The translations under genes and the position numbers were made by a program. DNA of 36,342 nt, from the NCBI GenBank assembly GCA_007693685.1, contig REDB01000120.1:1-36342 (forward strand). The letters run 5' to 3'. This DNA comes from Oceanospirillales bacterium (GTDB lineage Bacteria > Pseudomonadota > Gammaproteobacteria > Pseudomonadales > Balneatricaceae). The notes beneath the pieces are model-generated. The model saw only the letters and a list, made by a program, of their open reading frames with translations, searched no databases and was not told the DNA's origin. Positions 19,979-28,018 of the stretch are shown here, one piece after another. Position 1 is the first letter of the stretch. Each line of letters begins with the position of its first letter.

Positions 19979-20758
19979 ATGGAGTTTGTAACCTTTGAAA
20001 AGGTGAGTTTAGCCTACGAAGAGGGCGGTCCTTTGGCGATACGTGATGTGTCGTTATCCGTTAGAAAAAATGAGTTTATTGCAGTAGTAGGACCTTCAGG
20101 GTGCGGTAAGTCTACTTTGATGAAACTGGTGTCAGGGCTTTCTAACCCTACATCAGGATACGTTTATCTTAATGGTAGAGAAATCTCAGGCCCACAAAAA
20201 TGTATCGGTATGGCATTTCAGGCCTCCAACCTACTACCTTGGCGCACCACGCTTGAAAACGTCATGTTACCTCTAGAGATAGTACAGCCCTATCGATCTC
20301 AGATGCGCAAGAAACGCAAAGAGTTTGAAGAGATGGCACGAGCATTGATCGCACGTGTCGGTTTGGCGGGTTGGGAAGATAAATTTCCCTGGGAATTATC
20401 TGGTGGTATGCAGCAACGCGCTTCTATTTGTCGTGCGCTAATTCATAAGCCAGAACTATTAATGCTCGATGAACCCTTTGGTGCCTTGGATGCTTTCACC
20501 CGTGAAGAGCTCTGGTGCATGTTACAGGACTTATGGCGCGAGCAACCTTTCACTGTCGTGCTGGTAACACATGATTTAAGAGAGGCGGTGTTTCTAGCTG
20601 ATACCGTGTATGTGATGAGTAAAGGACCAGGCGAGATTTTGGTTAGACGAGAAGTTGATCTGCCTCGTCCAAGAACTCTTGAAGATACTTATACCGAAGG
20701 CTTTGCATCACAAGTTCATGTGTTGCGTGATCATATTGGTGCGATTCGCAAGCACTGA
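19979..20758 (+). CDS. ABC transporter ATP-binding protein (nitrate/sulfonate/HMP-type)
   Basis: GPSGCGKSTLMKLVSGL, LSGGMQQRASICRALIHKPELLMLDEPFGALDAFTRE. Start set at ATG 19979. Confidence 0.94.
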   Translation: MEFVTFEKVSLAYEEGGPLAIRDVSLSVRKNEFIAVVGPSGCGKSTLMKLVSGLSNPTSGYVYLNGREISGPQKCIGMAFQASNLLPWRTTLENVMLPLEIVQPYRSQMRKKRKEFEEMARALIARVGLAGWEDKFPWELSGGMQQRASICRALIHKPELLMLDEPFGALDAFTREELWCMLQDLWREQPFTVVLVTHDLREAVFLADTVYVMSKGPGEILVRREVDLPRPRTLEDTYTEGFASQVHVLRDHIGAIRKH

Positions 20759-20771
20759 TTGGGAGATAAAA

Positions 20772-21554
20772 ATGGCGTTTAATCGACGTAAATTTATGAT
20801 TCGCAATGCCAGTTGGATGCTGATCGTAGTGTTATTGCTGCTATGGGAAATCTTATGTGTTGGTTTAGAGGTTCCTGAATATCTCTTTCCGGCACCTACG
20901 GCAGTTTGGAGTGCTGGTGTAGAGCGCTGGGAACCGATCATGATGCATGCGTGGCAAACCTTCTTCACTACTCTGGTGGGTTTTGCGATTGCCGTGGTGG
21001 TGGGTGTGGTTCTCGGTATCGCTGTTGGGACCTATCCTATTGTCTATAAAGCACTTTATCCACTGTTGGTTGGATTTAACAGTATTCCAAAGGTCGCTTT
21101 TGTCCCTGTATTAGTGGTGTGGTTTGGTATCGGTACGGTTCCTGCGATTTTAACTGCTTTCTTGATCTCTTTCTTTCCAGTGTTGGTTAACGTCGCGACT
21201 GGCTTAGCTACATTAGAACCAGAGCTTGAAGACGTTATGCGATCTTTGGGTGCATCCAAGTTGGATATTCTTCGAAAAGTAGGTCTGCCGCGCGCACTTC
21301 CTTACTTTTTTGCATCCCTAAAAGTGGCTATTACCCTAGCGTTTGTTGGTTCTGTTATCTCTGAAACCGTCGCTTCAAATATGGGAATTGGCTATTTGAT
21401 GATGGCTGCTAGCTCGTCAATGGATATGGCATTGGTGTTTGCTGGCTTAATTGTAATCGGTGTAATGGGCGTTGTGATGTATGAGCTCTTTGCATGGATG
21501 GAAAAGCGTTTCACACGTTGGGCAAATCGAGGCAGCAACAGTGTTGCGGTCTGA
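20772..21554 (+). CDS. ABC transporter permease (nitrate/sulfonate/HMP-type)
   Basis: Starts MAFNRRKFMIRNASWML; FNSIPKVAFVPVLVVWFGIGTVPAILTAFLISFFPVLVNVATGLATLEPELEDVMRSLGASKLDILRKVGLPRALPYFF. Start set at ATG 20772 with GGGAGA RBS. Confidence 0.94.
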   Translation: MAFNRRKFMIRNASWMLIVVLLLLWEILCVGLEVPEYLFPAPTAVWSAGVERWEPIMMHAWQTFFTTLVGFAIAVVVGVVLGIAVGTYPIVYKALYPLLVGFNSIPKVAFVPVLVVWFGIGTVPAILTAFLISFFPVLVNVATGLATLEPELEDVMRSLGASKLDILRKVGLPRALPYFFASLKVAITLAFVGSVISETVASNMGIGYLMMAASSSMDMALVFAGLIVIGVMGVVMYELFAWMEKRFTRWANRGSNSVAV

Positions 21555-21577
21555 TATTGAATAAATGGAGAACACAG

Positions 21578-22966
21578 ATGAGTAATGAACTACTTTATCC
21601 ACTCGACTCTCGACCTGGAGTCAAAGCATCTACTTTTGCGGCTATTCAGCATGTGTTAGCCAGTTTTGTCGGTATCATTACACCCACCTTGATCATTGGT
21701 GGAGTGTTAGGGCTAGGAGAACATCTTCCTTACTTAATCAGCATGGCACTGTTTGTGTCAGGAGTCGGCACCTTTATTCAAGCACGTCGTGCATGGGGTA
21801 TTGGTGCTGGCATGGTGTGTGTACAGGGAACCAGCTTTGCTTTTTTAAGCGCGGTATTAGCCGCAGGCTTCATTGCCAAAAGTAAAGGCGGCGGTCCTGA
21901 AGAGATTTTGGCGTTAATCACCGGTGTGTGTTTTTTAGGTGCCTTTGTCGAAATCTTTATTAGTCAAATACTGCATAAACTGAAACGAATTCTGACACCG
22001 TTAGTAACCGGTATCGTTATTACTATCATCGGTATCAGTTTAATTCGTGTAGGTATGACTGACCTTGCTGGCGGTGTAAATGCCGCAGATTTTGGAAGCT
22101 TGGCGAACTTAGGCTTGGGAGGTTTTGTACTTGTTAGCATTATTTTGCTAAACCGCTCAAAAAACCCATGGATCCGTTTATCATCAATTGTGCTGGGTTT
22201 AGCAGCTGGCTTCGTGATTGCGTTTTTTATGGGTAAAGTCAGTTTTGCTCAAGTCTCTGAAGTTAGTTTTATGACCTTGCCGATCCCTTTTCAGTATGGT
22301 TTTGCATTTGATCTAGGTGCGTTTATTCCAGTCGCACTGATTTATCTAGTGACCGCTATCGAAACCAGTGGTGATATTACCGCTAACTGTATTGTTTCTA
22401 AACAGCCGATTAAAGGTGAAGCCTACGTCAGCCGTATTCGTGGTGGTGTGTTGGCAGATGGTATTAACTCCATGATTGCTGCAGTTTTTCATACTTTTCC
22501 GAATACTACCTTCAGTCAAAACAATGGTGTCATTCAGTTAACTGGGGTGGCCAGTCGTTATATTGGCTACTATGTAGCTGGTATCTTAGTCTTGTTGGGA
22601 TTGTTTCCAGTCATAGGTGCTGTATTGCAGCAGATTCCCAAGCCTGTTTTGGGTGGAGCCACCTTAGTGATGTTTGGTACTGTGGCTGCAGCTGGAATTA
22701 AAATTCTTGCGAATGAAACTCTCGATCGTCGTAATTTACTGATTATGGCGGCTTCGTTTGGTATTGGTTTAGGGGTTACCATGACCCCAGATCTACTGGC
22801 TCAAATGCCAGATCTTGTTCGTAACGTGTTTGGTTCAGCCGTGACTGCAGGTGGATTGACCGCCATTGTCTTATCGCTGATTTTACCTCAGGAAGAAACA
22901 GAGATAGAGCCAGTTGCTGATGCTGTTGCGGATGACACGTCGTCGTCGCTGGTTAAAACTAACTAG
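21578..22966 (+). CDS. NCS2 nucleobase:cation symporter (uracil-xanthine permease family; urate/xanthine permease likely)
   Basis: MSNELLYPLDSRPGVKASTFAAIQHVLASFVGIITPTLIIGGVLGL; VTAIETSGDITANCIVSKQPI; FPNTTFSQNNGVIQLTGVASR. Start set at ATG 21578. Confidence 0.93.
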   Translation: MSNELLYPLDSRPGVKASTFAAIQHVLASFVGIITPTLIIGGVLGLGEHLPYLISMALFVSGVGTFIQARRAWGIGAGMVCVQGTSFAFLSAVLAAGFIAKSKGGGPEEILALITGVCFLGAFVEIFISQILHKLKRILTPLVTGIVITIIGISLIRVGMTDLAGGVNAADFGSLANLGLGGFVLVSIILLNRSKNPWIRLSSIVLGLAAGFVIAFFMGKVSFAQVSEVSFMTLPIPFQYGFAFDLGAFIPVALIYLVTAIETSGDITANCIVSKQPIKGEAYVSRIRGGVLADGINSMIAAVFHTFPNTTFSQNNGVIQLTGVASRYIGYYVAGILVLLGLFPVIGAVLQQIPKPVLGGATLVMFGTVAAAGIKILANETLDRRNLLIMAASFGIGLGVTMTPDLLAQMPDLVRNVFGSAVTAGGLTAIVLSLILPQEETEIEPVADAVADDTSSSLVKTN

Positions 22967-23005
22967 ACATTTTTGTAGAACTATCTCTTTTAAACGTCAA
23001 CTTAT

Positions 23006-23048
23006 CCACTGCAACTCCAAGATTTACTAATACTGGGGGTTGCAGTGG
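23006..23048 (+). terminator. Stem-loop at the end of the transporter operon
   Basis: CCACTGCAACTCC ... GGGGTTGCAGTGG, 13-bp stem with one G.T wobble and a 17-nt loop. Weak U tract (CTCTTCT) downstream. Confidence 0.5.
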
Positions 23049-23100
23049 CCATCTCTTCTGATAGGATCAGCATTCGCATTTCCGCCCCGGAGAGTTCCCG

Positions 23101-23757
23101 TTGTTGTTCAAAATCGATTCACATCAAACAGAAAAAGAACGTAACGTCGGCAAAATACGCCAACACAATGAAACCCTGATCCTTCGTGCCGCAGAGGAAG
23201 AGTTTGCGGAAAAAGGTTTTGCCGGTGCAAGTATCAATGCCATCGCTAACCGAGCTGGTCTGCCTAAAGCCAACATACACTACTATTTCAAAAATAAGAT
23301 GGGTTTATATGTTGCCGTATTGAGCAACATAATTGACCTTTGGGATGAAACACTGGGAAGTATTTCGGTAGATGATGATCCTGCTGAGGTGCTGCCAAAC
23401 TACATTCGCCGCAAGATCACTTTTTCTCAAGAATACCCCTTGGCATCACGTATTTTTGCCTCTGAAATCATCAGTGGCGCACATAACATGAAAGCTTATT
23501 TTAGCGATGATTACCATGGTTGGTTTTCTGGACGTGTCGCTGTGTTCCAGCAGTGGATAGACCAAGGCAAACTAGATGCTGAGATCACACCGGAACACTT
23601 GCTGTTTATGATCTGGTCTACAACTCAACATTATGCTGATTTTTCCGTTCAGATAGCAGCAGCATTGAATAAGCCGTGTCCTGAAGCCGATGACTTTAAA
23701 GCAGCAGAAGATACCCTGATTCATATCATATTAAAGGGATGCGGTGTTTCGAGGTAA
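23101..23757 (+). CDS. TetR-family transcriptional regulator, RutR-like
   Basis: N-terminal HTH EEEFAEKGFAGASINAIANRAGLPKANIHYYFKNKMGLYVAVLSNII; C-terminal HLLFMIWSTTQHYADFSVQ closely resembles E. coli RutR HLIFMIWASTQHYADFAPQ (recalled). TTG start after CCGGAGAG. Confidence 0.88.
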   Translation: MLFKIDSHQTEKERNVGKIRQHNETLILRAAEEEFAEKGFAGASINAIANRAGLPKANIHYYFKNKMGLYVAVLSNIIDLWDETLGSISVDDDPAEVLPNYIRRKITFSQEYPLASRIFASEIISGAHNMKAYFSDDYHGWFSGRVAVFQQWIDQGKLDAEITPEHLLFMIWSTTQHYADFSVQIAAALNKPCPEADDFKAAEDTLIHIILKGCGVSR

Positions 23758-23791
23758 AATACTCAATGAAACACCGCATCAAAACACCGCA
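23738..23791. terminator. Bidirectional terminator-like inverted repeat with a duplicated right arm
   Basis: GATGCGGTGTTTC (23738-23750) / GAAACACCGCATC (23768-23780), perfect 13-bp stem, with a second AAACACCGCA at 23782-23791. Between convergent regulator and puuD genes, overlapping the end of the regulator CDS. Confidence 0.65.
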
Positions 23792-23800
23792 CGTTAAGTT

Positions 23801-24994
23801 TTACGACTGCCTGCGATGTTGAATCCAGCTCGCCAGTAAGCTTCTCTCCTCTAACGTCATTTCGGTTTTATTCAGAAATGGCATGTCATGGGTGAGTAAG
23901 GTTCTGGCTTCTATTCTATCCAGTTGTCGAAGGATGTCAGATCCTGTTTCTAAGTAAATACCACCCGGTGAGACTCTAAAGATATCGTCAGTCGGTTGGC
24001 GACTGTGACAAGTGGCGCAACGCTCCATGACGATTCCAAAAGCTTCATTATCACTGATTAAACGCTGACTGCTATCAAAGGCAGGCAGTGGTTGTGGTTT
24101 AGCGACAATTATCAGGAGGATAAATGCAGCAAGGGCGCTAACCAAAATTGAGGGTTTTACAATACCCTTATGTTTAAGATTGAAAAAGTGCCGTGCCCAA
24201 GCGCCGATTAAGATCAAGGCGGCTAAGATTGCCCAGCCATACTCATGGCTATAGGTCATAGGGGAGTGATTACTCAGCATAATAAAGACCACGGGAATGG
24301 TGGCGTAGTTATTATGTGTCGAGCGCCGCTTAGCATTTAAACCATAGATAGGATCGGGTGCTTCGCCTTTTTCAACTGCTGCGACTAATGCGCGTTGAGA
24401 GGGCATGATGGTGGTAAAGACATTCGCCGCCATACAGGTTCCGATTAAGGCGCCTATGTGAATATAAGCAGCGCGGTTACCTATAAACTGACTGAGCATC
24501 CAAGCCAAAAAAGTAATAATGGCGACTAGTAAGAGTCCAAAGATAAGCTCTTTATCGACTAACGGGGTGCGACAGAGGCCTTCATAAATCAAAAAGCCGA
24601 TAACGATGGTTCCTAAGCCTAAGCCAATCGCTTGCCATGCGGTTAAATCCGCTTTAGCGGGATCGATCATAAAGCTGTGAGCGCCGACATAGTAGATCAA
24701 GATCAGCAGGAACATCCCTGTAATCCAAGTTGAGTAGGCTTCCCACTTGAACCAATGGAGGTGTTTAGGCATCTTCTCAGGGCCTAACTGGTATTTTGCT
24801 ACCTCGTAAAATCCACCACCATGAATAGACCAAAGGTCTCCTTTAATGCCTTTATCTTTCTTCCATTGCGGAGGATCCTCTAATGAGTTGTCTAACCAGA
24901 CGAAGTAGAAGGATGCTCCTATCCATGCGATGGCAGTAATGACATGCAGAAGTCTTACCAGCATCTGTATCCAATCGTAAAAATACGGATCCAT
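23801..24994 (-). CDS. puuD: Urate hydroxylase PuuD, membrane protein with C-terminal cytochrome c domain
   Basis: MDPYFYDWIQMLVRLLHVITAIAWIGASFYFVWLDNSLEDP..., multiple TM helices, C-terminal heme-binding MERCATCHSRQPTDD (CxxCH). Adjacent to HIU hydrolase and OHCU decarboxylase genes. Confidence 0.92.
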   Translation of the reverse strand: MDPYFYDWIQMLVRLLHVITAIAWIGASFYFVWLDNSLEDPPQWKKDKGIKGDLWSIHGGGFYEVAKYQLGPEKMPKHLHWFKWEAYSTWITGMFLLILIYYVGAHSFMIDPAKADLTAWQAIGLGLGTIVIGFLIYEGLCRTPLVDKELIFGLLLVAIITFLAWMLSQFIGNRAAYIHIGALIGTCMAANVFTTIMPSQRALVAAVEKGEAPDPIYGLNAKRRSTHNNYATIPVVFIMLSNHSPMTYSHEYGWAILAALILIGAWARHFFNLKHKGIVKPSILVSALAAFILLIIVAKPQPLPAFDSSQRLISDNEAFGIVMERCATCHSRQPTDDIFRVSPGGIYLETGSDILRQLDRIEARTLLTHDMPFLNKTEMTLEERSLLASWIQHRRQS

Positions 24995-24999
24995 AACGA

Positions 25000-26301
25000 T
25001 TATTGCTCCTGACGGTATACCAAGTTACCGAGTATATAAGTGGCTGAAATGAGTCGATCGTCTCCTAGAATGGCGAACACAAAGAGCTTCTCTGTAATGT
25101 CTTGGCAGTGTTCCATCCTAAAACGCATCAAAGGTGTGGTTGAGGGGTCAAGGACAATAAAGTCGGCTTCTTTGCCTGGTAGAAAATTACCTACGCAGTG
25201 ATCCAGCGAAAGCGCTTTGGCGCCCCCGAGTGTTGCAAGGTAAAAGGCTCTATCTGGGTGTAAAGAATGGTCTTGTAGTTGTTGTATTTTGTAGGCTTCC
25301 GCCATAGTGCTGAACATAGAAAAGCTGGTTCCTCCGCCTATATCTGTCCCTAATGCGAAGCGCACCCCTTGATCTGTTAGGCGCGACATTTCAAATAAGC
25401 CGGAACCTAAAAATAGGTTAGAGGTTGGGCAATGAGCTAACACCGTGCCCGAGTCAGCTAATCGTTGACAGGCAGAATCACTTAAATGAATACCATGAGC
25501 ATAGATACTTTGTGGTCCCAATAAACCTGCTTGTTCATAGGCATCTAAGTAGTCACGTGCATTGGGAAATAGAGAAGCAACCCACTCAAGTTCCTGTTTG
25601 TTTTCAGCTAGATGACTCTGAAGATAGACACCAGAATATTCTTGCAATAAGCGCCCAGCAAAGTTTAGCTGTTCAGGTGAACTTGTCGGTGCAAAGCGAG
25701 GCGTTACGGCGTAAGACAATCGTCCTTTGCCATGCCAATGCTCAATAAGTTCAGCCGAATCTTCATAGCTGCTGGCGGCCGTATCGGTTAAATAGTCTGG
25801 TGCGTTCCGATCCATCATCACCTTGCCAGCAATCATACGCAGATCTAACGCATTGGCGGTTTCAAAAAATGCATCGGTAGAATCAGGATGTACAGTGGTA
25901 AAGACCATGGCGGTGGTGGTGCCATTGCGAAGCAGTTCTTGGATAAAAAATTCGGCAACTTCTCGTGCATAAGAGGCGTCAGAAAACTTCTTTTCAGTAG
26001 GAAAGGTGTAATTGTTCAACCAATCCAGAAGTTGACGCCCATAGGCTGCAATAATTTCGGTTTGTGGGTAATGGATATGTAGATCAATAAAGCCCGGCAT
26101 AATCAGTTTGCCAGAATAATCGACACGAGTTGCTTCTTTTGGCAGGCTTCCAATCAATTCAGAGAAGGGGCCTACCGCATGGATATGACCATCTTTGATC
26201 ACTAATAAGCCATCCTCAATATAAACACGAGCACTATCTGGATGAGTCAGAGGGTCTTCCAGATAGTGCAAAATTGAACCACGGTAGGCTTGCATACTCA
26301 T
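25000..26301 (-). CDS. guaD: Guanine deaminase
   Basis: PGFIDLHIHYPQTEIIAAYGRQLLDWLNNYTFPTE, YAHGIHLS, AHCPTSNLFLGSGLF, LGTDIGGGTSFSMF. Confidence 0.95.
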   Translation of the reverse strand: MSMQAYRGSILHYLEDPLTHPDSARVYIEDGLLVIKDGHIHAVGPFSELIGSLPKEATRVDYSGKLIMPGFIDLHIHYPQTEIIAAYGRQLLDWLNNYTFPTEKKFSDASYAREVAEFFIQELLRNGTTTAMVFTTVHPDSTDAFFETANALDLRMIAGKVMMDRNAPDYLTDTAASSYEDSAELIEHWHGKGRLSYAVTPRFAPTSSPEQLNFAGRLLQEYSGVYLQSHLAENKQELEWVASLFPNARDYLDAYEQAGLLGPQSIYAHGIHLSDSACQRLADSGTVLAHCPTSNLFLGSGLFEMSRLTDQGVRFALGTDIGGGTSFSMFSTMAEAYKIQQLQDHSLHPDRAFYLATLGGAKALSLDHCVGNFLPGKEADFIVLDPSTTPLMRFRMEHCQDITEKLFVFAILGDDRLISATYILGNLVYRQEQ

Positions 26302-26304
26302 CGT

Positions 26305-26646
26305 TTACGACCCCCGATAAGTAGAATAACCAAATGGACTGATCAACAAGGGTATATGGTAGTGATCGTCTTCAGCTTTTAATTGGCACTCTATTTCCAC
26401 TTGGGGGTAGAAGCAGGGTTGTTGCTGCTTTGCAAAGTATTCTTCCAAACTAAAACGTAAACGGTAACGTGCCGTTTCAAGTTTAAGGGCTTCGCTGAGA
26501 AAATTGCCCACACGACCATCGTTATCAGTAGTGCCTTTGTTGAGTTCTATCCACTCATCGCCTTCATATTTGAATAATACAATGTTGATGCCGGCGGCCG
26601 GTTTTCCGAGTGTTGTGTCGAGTACATGAGATGAAATGCGCTGCAT
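26305..26646 (-). CDS. uraH: 5-hydroxyisourate hydrolase (transthyretin-like)
   Basis: ISSHVLDTTLGKPAAGINIVL at N-terminus and HIPLLISPFGYSTYRGS (YRGS) at C-terminus. Confidence 0.96.
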   Translation of the reverse strand: MQRISSHVLDTTLGKPAAGINIVLFKYEGDEWIELNKGTTDNDGRVGNFLSEALKLETARYRLRFSLEEYFAKQQQPCFYPQVEIECQLKAEDDHYHIPLLISPFGYSTYRGS

Positions 26647-26655
26647 ATTAGGCTC

Positions 26656-27174
26656 CTAAGCGGCTTCATTCGGTTGTAGAAGTTTTTCTAGACGGAGTCG
26701 CGTAATTTTCTGCTGTTCCGCCGCCGCAATCTTAATTTCGTAATCCGGATCGTTGTTTAGGCGTGCTTGGAGAAGAGAAAGCATCTCTTCAGCCGATTTT
26801 CCGGTTGCGCAGACAATAAAGATGTAGCCAAAACGCTGTTCATAGGCTGCATTACCTTCTGCAAGCGCTTGAAGTGTTAGCTCATCAGCTTGTTTAACGG
26901 AAGATTGCTCTCCTGCTGCGAGTTCTTTGGTGTTGGCATATTTAGCACGTAAACTGCTGACATCGCCTATTTTGGGATGACCTTCAAAGGCTTCTTTAAA
27001 GTCGCTAGGTTGAAGTCCTAGCCAAATTCGATCTGCTGCGGTGTAGAGTGCTTGCGATGAGTCAAAAGGCATCGCCTCTAGCATGCCGGTTATCCATGCT
27101 TCACTCACGCAGCACTGTCGAAAATGATGTGCTGCCGTTTTTTTATCTAGCTGATTGAGTTCAGTTAAGGTCAT
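26656..27174 (-). CDS. uraD: OHCU (2-oxo-4-hydroxy-4-carboxy-5-ureidoimidazoline) decarboxylase
   Basis: AFEGHPKIGDVSSLRAKYANTKELAAGEQSSV, RFGYIFIVCATGKSAEEMLSLLQARLNNDPDYEIKIAAAEQQKITRLRLEKLL. Confidence 0.95.
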   Translation of the reverse strand: MTLTELNQLDKKTAAHHFRQCCVSEAWITGMLEAMPFDSSQALYTAADRIWLGLQPSDFKEAFEGHPKIGDVSSLRAKYANTKELAAGEQSSVKQADELTLQALAEGNAAYEQRFGYIFIVCATGKSAEEMLSLLQARLNNDPDYEIKIAAAEQQKITRLRLEKLLQPNEAA

Positions 27175-28018
27175 CAGGTTTTCTCGTTAATTGTTGTGAG
27201 ATTTCAGCGAGGTCTGGTGAAGATAGAGCTGCTTTCTCTGCTAGAGATTCAGAGTTGGACTGATAGCATTGAATGATTCGAGCAGCAATGGAAACGGCGA
27301 CTTCCATCGGTCGTTTGCCACCGATTTCACTTAATCCAACCGGACTTTCGATAGCGTCTATTGCTGTTTGACTCAATCCAGCATGACGTAATCTATGTCT
27401 AAATCGAGCAGCTTTGGTTTTGGAGCCTATCAGCCCAATAAAACCTTGGTGTTGCTGTGATAACGCCTGCTCACAAATTCGATAGTCTTGATCATGGGAA
27501 TGCGTCATGATCAGCAAAATCGCATTAGGATTGATCTGCGTAAAAACATCTGTGGGATCATCTGGATGATGGCACTGAATCGCAGGATCGATATCTTTGG
27601 GGAATTGCTCAGCACGAGTATCCACCCAATGCACATTAAGCGGTAACTCATTTAGTATCTTAACTAAGGCGCTACCGACATGCCCTGCACCAAACAACCA
27701 TAAGGTTTGACTAGTCTGGCAAAAGCTTTCAAACAATAGCGTTGCATGACCACCACAACATTGACCTAATACCGCCGCTAAAGGGTATTTTACCAAGCGT
27801 TGTCCAGTGATTTGCTCATTGATCAGTTCTCTTGCTTGTTCCACCGCATGCAGTTCTAAATTGCCACCGCCGATGGTGTCAAACAGCTCATCTGCGGTGA
27901 CCAGCATTTTAGTACCACTGTTGCGTGGCACTGATCCAGCAGTACCGATGACGGTTACCAGAACGTGTGCGGTGTCTGATTTCTGACATTGAGCTAGTGC
28001 ATCACTCCATCTAATCAT
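27161..28018 (-). CDS. xdhC: Xanthine dehydrogenase accessory protein XdhC
   Basis: VTVIGTAGSVPRNSGTKMLVT, LGQCCGGHATLLFE, LWLFGAGHVGSALVKIL, GLIGSKTKAARFRHRL. Confidence 0.95.
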   Translation of the reverse strand: MIRWSDALAQCQKSDTAHVLVTVIGTAGSVPRNSGTKMLVTADELFDTIGGGNLELHAVEQARELINEQITGQRLVKYPLAAVLGQCCGGHATLLFESFCQTSQTLWLFGAGHVGSALVKILNELPLNVHWVDTRAEQFPKDIDPAIQCHHPDDPTDVFTQINPNAILLIMTHSHDQDYRICEQALSQQHQGFIGLIGSKTKAARFRHRLRHAGLSQTAIDAIESPVGLSEIGGKRPMEVAVSIAARIIQCYQSNSESLAEKAALSSPDLAEISQQLTRKPDDLN

